NCBI GenBank assembly: GCA_017396395.1
Contig: JAFQMF010000017.1
Location: 62,001-126,000 of the forward strand
DNA: 64,000 nt
From: Clostridia bacterium
Lineage (GTDB): Bacteria; Bacillota; Clostridia; RUG12999
Direction: 5' to 3'
Positions 18,001-26,202 of the stretch are shown one piece after another. Every line of letters begins with the position of its first letter. The first letter of the stretch is position 1. Made by a program: the position numbers and the translations under genes. The notes under the pieces are model-generated. The model was not told where the DNA came from. It was given only the letters and a program-made list of their open reading frames with translations, and searched no databases.

Positions 18001-20766
18001 GTGTAAATGCATTACCTTATTTAAAGCGTTTTCAGGGTCCTGTTCAATTTTAACGTACTGATTTTCTGTATTACTACTTGGAGCGTTAGCAGCATCTGAA
18101 GTTGACTGATCCTGGAATCCTGCTGCTAAAATAAGCTTTGCCTTTTTGTTATCTGCAAGAGAAGAGTCACCAGGTCTTGCATTAACATCCATATTTTCAA
18201 AGTCATCTTCCATAAGTGTAATCACTGTAGAATCAGGCTCAGCCGCATCAGTTGTACAAATTTTATATTCAACTTCAAGACCCAATGGGTTTACAGCACT
18301 GATTGTAATTGCATTATCAATACCACTTGCTAAGCTTAAATCAACATCTGCAACAACTACAGCTTCTGCTACTTCGTCATATAAATAATCAGTTCCGTTA
18401 AATTCTACGTATTCTGCAACTGTACCAAGAACAAATGTGAATTCAACTGCATCAACTTCATCTTCTTCTGTTACAGGAATATATATAACTTTTTCATCCT
18501 TATTATATAATACTGTAACAGTATCTGTTCCTATTTTAGCAGAAACCGCTAAAATCTGTGCATCAGCAGGCTCAGTGCTTGAAGCTGTAAATATAAATTC
18601 AGCAGTTTCTATCTGGCAATTATTTCCAAAAATGCTAGCATTTTCACCTATTGTAACTGTATATTCTGCACCCAGACTCCACACACTTACAGGAGATAAT
18701 GTTATGGTTTTTCCATTTCCTGATAAAGTTGCTTCATAATTGCTAACATCATATATAGCAGGATCTTCTCCTGGAAGAGTTTCGGTAATCACAAGAGTTG
18801 ATAACGAATCAATTGGATACTCAAACTCAATATCTACAGAGCTTATAAGTCCTACCTCCTGTGCATCTTCTCCTTCCTGGAACTTAATCTCAGCACTGGT
18901 TTCATTGTCTGAAGTAAATGTAAGGCTTAAAGCAGTTCCATCACTATTTTTTATAGGATATGTACTACCCCAAACACTTGCATTATCAGCTATTGTAACT
19001 GTAAATGTTTTACCTGGTGTCCAATAAGTAGTAGGAGTTAATGTAACAGATTTTTTATCCTCTGAAAGCTCTTTTTCAAAAGCTGTAAATTCTTCAGGTC
19101 CTACTGCTCCTGGAGTTGTGATTTCAATAGAATCAGTTGAATCAAGAGGACACTCAAAACTTAAAGTTACAGCACTTTCAAGTCCTATATCTGTCAATGC
19201 TTCCCCTGCTTGTGCTTGAATTTCACCCACAATATATTCATTGTTCGCAGGTCTGTTAGCTTCAATAATTGATATGTTGTATATACGGCGGTTTGTCGCA
19301 TTAGGGCTACCACCAATAGAAATGTTAAAGTTCTTTACGGGAATAGCAGTTATACCATTTGCAAGTATATATGCTGTTCTTACAGTATTAGACAGCATAC
19401 CATCGTCACAGTTGTAAATAATTTCATCCCTTATATTAGACACAGTTGTCCCGCTATCGTAACAAAAATAAGGAATAATAGTATTGGGAATTCTCTGTCC
19501 TTCCTCCGGAATTACCATAACTTCAATATTGTTGTCGGAAATTATAGTATCCGTATCAAGCTCATTATAGTATTCGTCAAAAAGCTTTACCTTGTTTGGG
19601 AGCTGTGATGCTGTAAAGGATGTGCTGGTAGTAAATGCAGGTAATGTCTGAAATCTTACATCATTTAAAATAGCATTACCTGCATCAGTTACAACACCGC
19701 TTGTCTTTACTCTGTAACCCTTAGTGTTACCAAAATTGCCTTCTGTCAGAGTTAATGTAACACTCATTCCGTCAGTTGACCACTCAGCATTTGTGCTAAC
19801 TTCTTCATTTGAACCGTTTTTAAGTATTACTTTAGCTCGCTCAGTTTCGTTTGTTATTGCACCTGCAAAATTAACAGTCACTGCATTTTCTGTTCCTTTT
19901 ACAGCCTTATTATCTGCAAAGGTAGATGCCGCCATATTATTGGAAAGGGTGCCTACAACAAATTCTTTGTAATGTTTTGCACCTACTGTTGCAAGAATAA
20001 TTCTTATACCTTTAACCTTCGCCTGAATTGTATCCTCTAAATCGGTATAATCAAGAGAAGCGTTACTAAAGCTTACAGTTTCAAGGGAAAGTCTGTCAAA
20101 TGTACCATTACCTTCTTTTGTTATTTTAAAGGTATGAAGGGAATATGCATCCGTTTCATTTCCGCTGTAATCAATAGCTTTGATATTAGCAAGTGCTTTA
20201 CCATTTTCATCTGCCCACTGAAGTATTAACTTAGAGTTTGAAACCTCTCCTGCACTTTTTTCTTTCCAGGTATAGTAAATACCCTTTATGCCTGTATTAT
20301 CAAGCAGTTCAAGAGGAACAAAGCCAAATGCAACTGCATTTAAGCCTGTGTCTGCCGCAGATATAAGTGCTCTGTCGTTTTTAGCGGTAGAACCTGACCC
20401 TTCCACCGCTTCACCTTCAATTTGCATATATGTACTTTCAATAAAATCTTCGCCAACAAAATCTTCCGATACATCACTGCTGTTATGTGTACCTATAAGA
20501 GCAGAATCTCCATATACGGGATATCTGTCAGTTACCACCAAAGATTTTGCAGTGGAGGTAGTACTAAGACCTTCTGAACTTCCAGAAGTAACTGTAGTTC
20601 TTAATCTTTTCATATTCTCTGTTTTGTAAGGAAGGGATACATACCCCTCCACACCAAAATCAAGCTCATCTGCAATTGCAATTGTAGGAACAGCGAGAGC
20701 AAAAAGCATTAAAAGAACAAGAACAAAACTAAGTGCTTTTTTAAGCACAACTATATTTTTATTCAT
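15043..20766 (-). CDS. Very large secreted SLH-domain surface protein with repeated Ig-like domains
   Basis: This 1907-residue exported protein has a signal peptide at about 1-31 (charged start, leucine-rich core, AIA cut region). Its middle is a string of beta-sandwich modules: Big_5/SbsA-type segments with the repeated pattern 'GL-S-V---F--P-DS---I' followed by '-YTVTI--NAS', and later paired sections resembling bacterial Ig modules, one with a WYTYEITYSKS concanavalin-like stretch. The final 175 or so residues form three SLH repeats that would bind pyruvylated wall polysaccharide. No catalytic motif was recognised. The ATG at 20766 has GGAG nine bases upstream; the frame also opens from a TTG at 20781. 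It follows another SLH gene by 34 bases. Confidence 0.85.
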   Translation of the reverse strand: MNKNIVVLKKALSFVLVLLMLFALAVPTIAIADELDFGVEGYVSLPYKTENMKRLRTTVTSGSSEGLSTTSTAKSLVVTDRYPVYGDSALIGTHNSSDVSEDFVGEDFIESTYMQIEGEAVEGSGSTAKNDRALISAADTGLNAVAFGFVPLELLDNTGIKGIYYTWKEKSAGEVSNSKLILQWADENGKALANIKAIDYSGNETDAYSLHTFKITKEGNGTFDRLSLETVSFSNASLDYTDLEDTIQAKVKGIRIILATVGAKHYKEFVVGTLSNNMAASTFADNKAVKGTENAVTVNFAGAITNETERAKVILKNGSNEEVSTNAEWSTDGMSVTLTLTEGNFGNTKGYRVKTSGVVTDAGNAILNDVRFQTLPAFTTSTSFTASQLPNKVKLFDEYYNELDTDTIISDNNIEVMVIPEEGQRIPNTIIPYFCYDSGTTVSNIRDEIIYNCDDGMLSNTVRTAYILANGITAIPVKNFNISIGGSPNATNRRIYNISIIEANRPANNEYIVGEIQAQAGEALTDIGLESAVTLSFECPLDSTDSIEITTPGAVGPEEFTAFEKELSEDKKSVTLTPTTYWTPGKTFTVTIADNASVWGSTYPIKNSDGTALSLTFTSDNETSAEIKFQEGEDAQEVGLISSVDIEFEYPIDSLSTLVITETLPGEDPAIYDVSNYEATLSGNGKTITLSPVSVWSLGAEYTVTIGENASIFGNNCQIETAEFIFTASSTEPADAQILAVSAKIGTDTVTVLYNKDEKVIYIPVTEEDEVDAVEFTFVLGTVAEYVEFNGTDYLYDEVAEAVVVADVDLSLASGIDNAITISAVNPLGLEVEYKICTTDAAEPDSTVITLMEDDFENMDVNARPGDSSLADNKKAKLILAAGFQDQSTSDAANAPSSNTENQYVKIEQDPENALNKVMHLHSEGGNYKYAAWYTTPLKKSLFKNADSITLSYKAFTDGSAAKFSNGRFGLYNASETPSYSAKGWINYYTQHTSGSYFAIIQNYALYEQYFGSLSRFLKGKTGAWYTYEITYSKSKVADRNTNINVKILDAAGSVVENETLDVAWDFALDDSAKTNDDYLMWYLLADATDGATDVLYDDFKVIATTTFMDPELTLSAGTLAKISGEVLSIKFPSALEVGEEENIIFLDENGDTVDVDYSWSLAEDGKPVLAVTPRADLEYAQEYTVSGEFTDILGNDIILEEITFETVDEDYIDYTNIASTGIPEALTKNEIHEVIITADIGDVEDCIVDPFLYQVTSSDASVITVTRTMEGYKIKAVEEGWAKIDIASDAYNEIVESEIVYVDKSSETFDKPDVVKNIAAKKLAAGEGILLPDTSTLTGIYGNKITIIYSSANESAGKVIFHAGEAVEVPVELKDTSSLTGGYGAVTVTIPNAIAKLGTIDIEIVAGAAEIAISGVINEASEDEVATSSSAEYEITETLSLDYEGDIYLANADSAKISTDKFTVKSSNQDILKVTKENNKYVVKAVKPGWTYFTLSSEAYPEYNIAQYVFVSRTPLNGSQYTINGENIEISSTPVANDYGQGYVISYSAEANGTQDVIFTYGGGAPITVTVDIAKTTGDNKKAFFVKVPEAIVTNGGAYTLTTAYVEEGNFVYFQQGIVLEDANKATVDNCAEISEGIAGAIGRADDYDDLLDSEKKKLDESLAEKVADEPFANEEELREWYEGALDDAVEASDKKKEDSKQTPGGDVPSKSDPIVYEPNTGIVNIPVFTDLDTVTWAANSINTIAREGIASGIGDGMFAPLNLVKKEEFTKFVVVATGTYNPFLKAGFGDVKSGEWSDSYIASAVQANLILGIDGNTFGLGQNISRENMAVIIYRAILRSGKILPKLKTISFSDFDNVSDYAKPAVMALAEAGILNGDGGKVNPKDTGNRAMAAQLIALALPYLR

Positions 20767-20800
20767 ATTTATTTTCTCCAATCTTCACCGGATTTAACTT

Positions 20801-23617
20801 TTAATCAAGGATGAATATATTTCTTACACCAAACTCATACACATACACAAGCAAAGTGCTTCCTGTATCAAGAAGTGAATCGGGACCATCGCAATCTGCA
20901 ATTTTAATATCATTCCAGGATGCAATCTCAAACATATCGTTTCCGGTTTTGTCCTTGTTATATTTATAGACTAAACCTGCCTGTTTCATAGTAAATGCAT
21001 TTTTGGCATCTGCAGATTCTCCCAGAGTTTCTCCGCCCATAGCAAAATAAACCATACCATCTTCAATCTTAACTACGGTTGCAATCGCCATAAAGCCACT
21101 ACGATAGTGTCTGCCGTCACCTCTTTGCCTGTTAAACAATCTGTCTTCATCTTCACCGCGGGCAAAACCGGGAGCATCCACATCAATCATATCTTTAAGT
21201 GCATATATTCTCTTATCCGGCAAGTCATTGTTTCTTCCGATTGAAGTAATTTCTTCGCCTTTAACTTTAATTTTTATAATATTACCAGGTTCAAGAGTTT
21301 CTTCTAATGTTAAGCTGACTTCTTCTTCGTTTTCTTTACCTTCATAGTTTATGTCAATAACTCTTACGTCCTCAGCATTTTTCTCATTTACAAAATAAGT
21401 AACAATTTTTCCTTCAAGATAGCCTGTTACATAGTAGCCGGTATCTCCCTCTTCATTTGCACCAGGCATTCTCTTTGTAATTGCAAATAAATCCGCAATA
21501 TCTGTACCGCTTCCTGCTGAACCTTCAACCTTATTTCCTATTACAAAAGCATGTGCAATACCTGCATTATCAATGTCGTAAAGTCTGTATGCAGGTCTTG
21601 TAGTTTCGTCTGAATATACGGTTGAACGATAGGAAAGAACTGAATTTGAAACAGACCAGAACTTTTCATCAAGAATACTTCCGTCTTCATCAAATATATT
21701 AAATCTTATAGCATCGGTAGCAATACCATACAAGCTTTCGCCATAATAAGCTCCGTTAGCTAAGCTAACAGCTGTTGGCTTAACCTCATATTTATTAAAT
21801 CCGCTGCCAAAATTCCAAGGCTGCCATGAACTCCATATATTTTCTGCTGTAAGAACAAAAACTTCACTAACCTTGCCATCATCTGACATATTATACTTAA
21901 TAAGCTCATTTACGGGAGCTGCTTTCATAAGGTTAATAAATTCCACGTCTTTTTTGTCATATTTTACGCCATTATATTTTACGCTGTCAGCAACCTCAGC
22001 CATAACGTGAGTGCCGTCCTGAGTAAACATATCAACATAAAGAACAGGATAAAGTCTTGTTCCGCCTTCTTCTACCCCAAAGAACATTGCATATTTTGCA
22101 TCCTTATAGCTATATCCTGCACCTTTTGCAAATACAACTTTACCTGTTTTGTCAAGGTATAATGTGTATTGCTGACCTACTTTAAACTGTGCACCATTAT
22201 CCATAAAGGGCTTTGTAAATTCATAATCAATACCATTTACTGTAACCATATCGCTGCCTGCTCTTGCGGCAACCCCATCTACAGTATTCTGGCAGATAAT
22301 AACATCATTTATCTTATGCTTTATTTCTGTTTCTTCATTTGCAGCAAATAATATAATTGCATTTCTCTTAAGGTTCTCAATCTTTGCTCTTTTACCATTT
22401 GTTGAGGAAAATATAAAATACTCTCTTTCTCCCTCTATATCTACTTCTGTTCCGTCATCAAGAACAATTGTTTTTTCAAGGGAATTATTCTGGGCAACTT
22501 CACGAATCTCATATTCTGTCTGCTTAACAATATGAAATCCATTTCCTCCGTCATTATTTATAAGCTGAATATTACCAATATCAGGTTTTAAAGAATCAAA
22601 GGAATTAACTACTGTACCATTATATACAGGGGTGTAACCAAATCTCAGTTTCAGCTTCTTTTCGTTGCCATCATTATCGTTATATCTGATTTCTTCAGCA
22701 GACACTTTTGTAATATCCCCTGTATCAAGGGTAATTGCTTCATTATTATCTGTGGGGCAAACATAAAGCACTTTTTTATTTTCAGTGTAATAAACATTTA
22801 CCTGATAACCCAGCATTTCTCTGTATGTTTCTGCAGGTTGAGAATTATTAAAAACAATTCCCCCTACAGTTATCTGGGAATCAGATGCAAGAAAGTCATT
22901 TGTAATAGAAAATCTTCCTGATTCTTCCAAAATACCTTTATACTTATACCCGCCAAAGTAGTTTTCCAGTACTGTTCCCTGCTTGGTAGCAGTCTGATTA
23001 CCATCTTTATCAATAGCAGAAACTGTAAGATAATTTGCATCAAGTACATTCATCATAATTCTTGGTACATAGGACTTACTAAGAGCAGAGGAATTTGCAG
23101 CACCTGTAACTCCATTTGTAATTTTAAACTGTCTTGCAACACTTAGGTATCCTGTGGGAAATCCGCCTTTAGCTTCAGCGTATCCGCCATAACCAAGTGC
23201 TTTACAAATCATTTTAATAAATTCAGCATATGTAATAGATTCATCAGGTTTATATCTTTTTGAACCCCATTCCTTTATTATAACGCCACTATTATATAAT
23301 GACGCAATAGCACCTGCATAATAAGCATCAGTACTTACATCATCAAATATGGTTTCCTGTCTTGACCTATCAAGCTGAAGAATACCCGCCACAAGGAAAG
23401 CCGCTTCACCTCTTGAAAGGTTTCCGGACCAATCAGTTATACCAACGCCACTGATTTTACTTATTTCAAGTGCTTCAAGCAAACCTATCCTATATTCCAT
23501 TGTATCAACAGCATAACCGGAATCTTCAGCATTTACTGTTACAATTCCTGTTACTGTCATTGATAAAACAATTACAAGAGAAAGTATAAACAGAACCACT
23601 TTTTTACTTTTCTTCAT
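20801..23617 (-). CDS. Secreted protein with N-terminal SLH domains
   Basis: This 938-residue protein has a signal peptide at 1-31 (MKKSKKVVLF, hydrophobic core, VNA cut). Three SLH repeats follow at about 35-210, including NLSRGEAAFLVAGIL and SITYAEFIKMICKALGYGG. The remaining 700 residues are rich in beta strand and aspartate/glycine, without a family I recognise. With SLH repeats at the N-terminus it would be wall-anchored opposite to its downstream neighbour, which has them at the C-terminus. Both probably share one transcript and may form an S-layer or sheath-like surface layer (inference). A GGGGG-type ribosome binding site supports the ATG. Confidence 0.85.
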   Translation of the reverse strand: MKKSKKVVLFILSLVIVLSMTVTGIVTVNAEDSGYAVDTMEYRIGLLEALEISKISGVGITDWSGNLSRGEAAFLVAGILQLDRSRQETIFDDVSTDAYYAGAIASLYNSGVIIKEWGSKRYKPDESITYAEFIKMICKALGYGGYAEAKGGFPTGYLSVARQFKITNGVTGAANSSALSKSYVPRIMMNVLDANYLTVSAIDKDGNQTATKQGTVLENYFGGYKYKGILEESGRFSITNDFLASDSQITVGGIVFNNSQPAETYREMLGYQVNVYYTENKKVLYVCPTDNNEAITLDTGDITKVSAEEIRYNDNDGNEKKLKLRFGYTPVYNGTVVNSFDSLKPDIGNIQLINNDGGNGFHIVKQTEYEIREVAQNNSLEKTIVLDDGTEVDIEGEREYFIFSSTNGKRAKIENLKRNAIILFAANEETEIKHKINDVIICQNTVDGVAARAGSDMVTVNGIDYEFTKPFMDNGAQFKVGQQYTLYLDKTGKVVFAKGAGYSYKDAKYAMFFGVEEGGTRLYPVLYVDMFTQDGTHVMAEVADSVKYNGVKYDKKDVEFINLMKAAPVNELIKYNMSDDGKVSEVFVLTAENIWSSWQPWNFGSGFNKYEVKPTAVSLANGAYYGESLYGIATDAIRFNIFDEDGSILDEKFWSVSNSVLSYRSTVYSDETTRPAYRLYDIDNAGIAHAFVIGNKVEGSAGSGTDIADLFAITKRMPGANEEGDTGYYVTGYLEGKIVTYFVNEKNAEDVRVIDINYEGKENEEEVSLTLEETLEPGNIIKIKVKGEEITSIGRNNDLPDKRIYALKDMIDVDAPGFARGEDEDRLFNRQRGDGRHYRSGFMAIATVVKIEDGMVYFAMGGETLGESADAKNAFTMKQAGLVYKYNKDKTGNDMFEIASWNDIKIADCDGPDSLLDTGSTLLVYVYEFGVRNIFILD

Positions 23618-23927
23618 AGTATTTCCCCCTTAAAATGGAATGCTATGCCCATTGTAGGCATAACTCGCTATAATATATCAACATTATACCATAAAAGAAG
23701 GTTTTTGCATAGACTTTTTTTCTTATTTTTTATATTTCAGCACTTTTTAACAAAAGCTTGCCTTATTTTTGTGCAGTTTTACCCTTGCAAAGCCTTAGAA
23801 TGCTTATTTAATCCATATTTATCCTCTTTGTTTTCCTTATACTATATAGTTTTTAAAGTAACCGATTATTTTTTTTAATAATATAATAAATCAGGAAATT
23901 AAATACTGAAAGGATTGTCTTTATACG
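23618..23927. other. Intergenic region between divergent SLH and dipeptidase genes
   Basis: About 310 bp, very AT-rich. On the minus strand a TATAAT-like box sits in ggtataatgttg near 23685, followed by a short inverted repeat (tatgcc with ggcata, 23645-23661) in the leader of the SLH gene. No ORF or RNA gene is apparent on the other half. Confidence 0.5.
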
Positions 23928-24818
23928 ATGGAAGTTTATGATGGTCATTGTGATACTTTACTTAAGCTTTACTCAGGAGAAAAAACTGATTTCTCTTTTA
24001 CTCAAGCAGGGAAATACTCAGGCTTTTTTCAAATTTTCGCCTGCTACAGCGAGGATACCGACAGCTTATCAGTGATTACTGATAAACTTTATTATTTTAA
24101 AAAAATTATATCACATATAAACAATGCATCCCTTGCTTATACTCCTTGTCACATTTCCTCCATAATAAAAAGCGGAGCTGTGGCAGGAATGCTGTCTTTA
24201 GAAAATTGTTCCTGTTTAAACAGCGACCCTTCCCAGCTTGTTTCTCTTTACAATTTAGGAGTACGGGTAATTACTCTTACCTGGAACGGAGATAACGCTT
24301 TTGCTCACGGATGCGACTGCCCGACAGGTGGTCTTACAAAGAAGGGCAGAGAGCTTATTTCTCTTGCAGATACTCTTGGGATTATGATAGATGTTTCCCA
24401 TTTAAACAGACAAAGCTTCTATGATGTTTTATCTTTTTGTAAAGGGAAAATTTTTGCATCCCATAGCAGCTGTTATTCTATAAATCCTCATAACAGAAAC
24501 CTTACCGATAAGCAAATAAAATGTCTTATAGAAAGAGGTGGGCTTATATGCCTTTGCCCTAATCCTCCATTTATCAGTAAAAGCAACTGTGATATAACAG
24601 ATTTTATACAACATATTTTACATATATACAAATTAACAGATGGTAAAGGAATCGGACTGGGTTTTGACACAGATGGTACTGAAAAAAACTGCAAAGGATT
24701 AAAAAACACCTGTGATTACGCTTTTTTATACAAAAAATTATCTGAATATCTTAATGATTATGACGTTTCTAACATCTTTTCTTACAATTTTAAAGAATTT
24801 CTGGGAATTTCTTCTTGA
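23928..24818 (+). CDS. Peptidase M19 family dipeptidase (renal dipeptidase-like)
   Basis: This 296-residue Zn-dependent enzyme belongs to the amidohydrolase-like TIM barrel family that hydrolyses dipeptides, including some D-residue dipeptides. The metal ligands are visible: HCD (His7, Asp9), the bridging glutamate in MLSLENC near 95, and histidines in DVSHLN near 155 and FASHSS near 176. The GLGFDTDG segment near 243 is the usual late aspartate motif. It is shorter than typical members (about 310-370), without a signal peptide. The spacing from AAAGGA to the ATG is long. It is followed by an aminotransferase gene with its own promoter. Confidence 0.87.
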   Translation: MEVYDGHCDTLLKLYSGEKTDFSFTQAGKYSGFFQIFACYSEDTDSLSVITDKLYYFKKIISHINNASLAYTPCHISSIIKSGAVAGMLSLENCSCLNSDPSQLVSLYNLGVRVITLTWNGDNAFAHGCDCPTGGLTKKGRELISLADTLGIMIDVSHLNRQSFYDVLSFCKGKIFASHSSCYSINPHNRNLTDKQIKCLIERGGLICLCPNPPFISKSNCDITDFIQHILHIYKLTDGKGIGLGFDTDGTEKNCKGLKNTCDYAFLYKKLSEYLNDYDVSNIFSYNFKEFLGISS

Positions 24819-24842
24819 AAATGATTTTTATGCTTTCATCTC

Positions 24843-24871
24843 TTGCAATTTACTTTAAACTGTGGTATTAT
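24843..24871 (+). promoter_or_regulatory. Promoter of the aminotransferase gene
   Basis: TTGCAA at 24843-24848, 17-bp spacer, TATTAT at 24866-24871. Confidence 0.6.
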
Positions 24872-24936
24872 ATATACAAATTTATTTATAATTGGCATAA
24901 ATGTTAATTATAGCAATTATATAAGGAGTGAGACTT

Positions 24937-26130
24937 TTGTTTATTTCAAAAAAAGCGTTGGCTGTCAGTCCTTCTTCTACACTGGCAATCAACTCAAAAT
25001 TTAAAGCTATGAAGGCAGAGGGCATTGATGTAGTAGGCTTTGGTACTGGCGAGCCGGATTTTGATACCCCTGAAAATATTAAAACGGCAGCTAAACTTGC
25101 TATTGATAATGGTTTTACAAAATATACACCTGCATCAGGTACAAACGAACTTAAAAATGCAATATGTTATAAATTAAAAAGAGATAACGGCATTAATTAC
25201 GATCTTTCGAATATTGTAGTTTCCAATGGTGCAAAGCATTCTCTTATGAATGTATTTACTGCCATATGCGACCCTGGAGATGAGATTATTATTCCTTCAC
25301 CATTTTGGGTAAGCTATCCTGAAATTGTAAGACTTGCAGATGGTGTTCCTGTTATTGTAGATACTCTTGAAAATTCAGAATTTAAGCTTTCTGCTGAGGA
25401 TTTTGAAAAGGCTATAACTCCTAAAACAAGAGGTATAATTATTAATAGTCCCGGCAATCCCAATGGAATGGTGTACTCAAAGGAGGAATTAAAAGCTCTT
25501 GCTGATGTTGCACTAAAGCACGGACTTTACATCGTTTCCGACGAGGTGTATGAGCATCTTACCTACGACGGACATAAACACATCAGTATTGCTTCTTTTG
25601 GTCCTGAGTATAAAGAGGCTACCATTATTGTAAATGCTGTTTCCAAAACATATTCTATGACAGGCTGGAGAATTGGTTATACTGCCAGCAGTGAGCCTCT
25701 TGCAAAGGCTATGGCAAATATCCAGAGTCACTCTACCTCTAATCCGAACTCCATAGCCCAAATTGCTGCAACAGAAGCCTTAATAGGTGATTTGAGTGCT
25801 GTGGAAATGATGAAAAAAGAGTTTGTTAAAAGACGCGACTATATGTGCCAACGAATCAATAAAATCAAAGGTGTTTCTTGTAAAAAACCTCAGGGAGCAT
25901 TTTACATTCTACTGAATATTTCACAGCTTAAGGGAAAAACACTTTATGGCAAAACTATTAAAACAAGCGACGATTTTGGAGAAATTTTACTGGAAAAGGC
26001 ACTTGTTGCGGTTGTTCCTTGCAGCGGCTTTGGTAATGACGATTTTGTCAGATTGTCATATGCAACTTCTATGGAAACTATTATAAAAGGTATGGACAGA
26101 TTAGAAACCTTTTTAAATGAAGCTTTTTAA
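24937..26130 (+). CDS. Class I PLP-dependent aminotransferase (aspartate/aromatic type)
   Basis: This 397-residue fold-type I enzyme is of the AspC/AspB group (aspartate or aromatic amino acid transaminase). Key elements are GTGEPDFDTP near residue 35 (substrate alpha-carboxylate), SNGAKHSL near 100, NSPGNPNG near 170, DEVYEHL near 200, and the Schiff-base lysine in SKTYSMTGWRIGY near 235. A GTG at 24928 opens the frame, but it lies within the AAGGAG ribosome binding site. The TTG at 24937, eight bases downstream of that site, is the more likely start. The exact amino acid substrate cannot be told. Confidence 0.88.
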   Translation: MFISKKALAVSPSSTLAINSKFKAMKAEGIDVVGFGTGEPDFDTPENIKTAAKLAIDNGFTKYTPASGTNELKNAICYKLKRDNGINYDLSNIVVSNGAKHSLMNVFTAICDPGDEIIIPSPFWVSYPEIVRLADGVPVIVDTLENSEFKLSAEDFEKAITPKTRGIIINSPGNPNGMVYSKEELKALADVALKHGLYIVSDEVYEHLTYDGHKHISIASFGPEYKEATIIVNAVSKTYSMTGWRIGYTASSEPLAKAMANIQSHSTSNPNSIAQIAATEALIGDLSAVEMMKKEFVKRRDYMCQRINKIKGVSCKKPQGAFYILLNISQLKGKTLYGKTIKTSDDFGEILLEKALVAVVPCSGFGNDDFVRLSYATSMETIIKGMDRLETFLNEAF

Positions 26131-26135
26131 GAACA

Positions 26136-26170
26136 AAAACCCGGAATGAAATTTTCATTCCGGGGTTTTT
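26136..26170 (+). terminator. Terminator between the aminotransferase and glycosidase-like genes
   Basis: A long near-perfect stem (aaaacccggaatgaa with ttcattccggggttttt) ends in Ts on the plus strand. Confidence 0.85.
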
Positions 26171-26202
26171 CAGGCTAAATGCCTTATTTTTACTTAGAAC
26201 TT

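Noticed and set aside
15539-20629. Many plus-strand ORFs inside the SLH gene
   Set aside because: They are Ser/Thr-rich shadows of the acidic, repetitive coding sequence on the minus strand and have no ribosome binding sites or family features.
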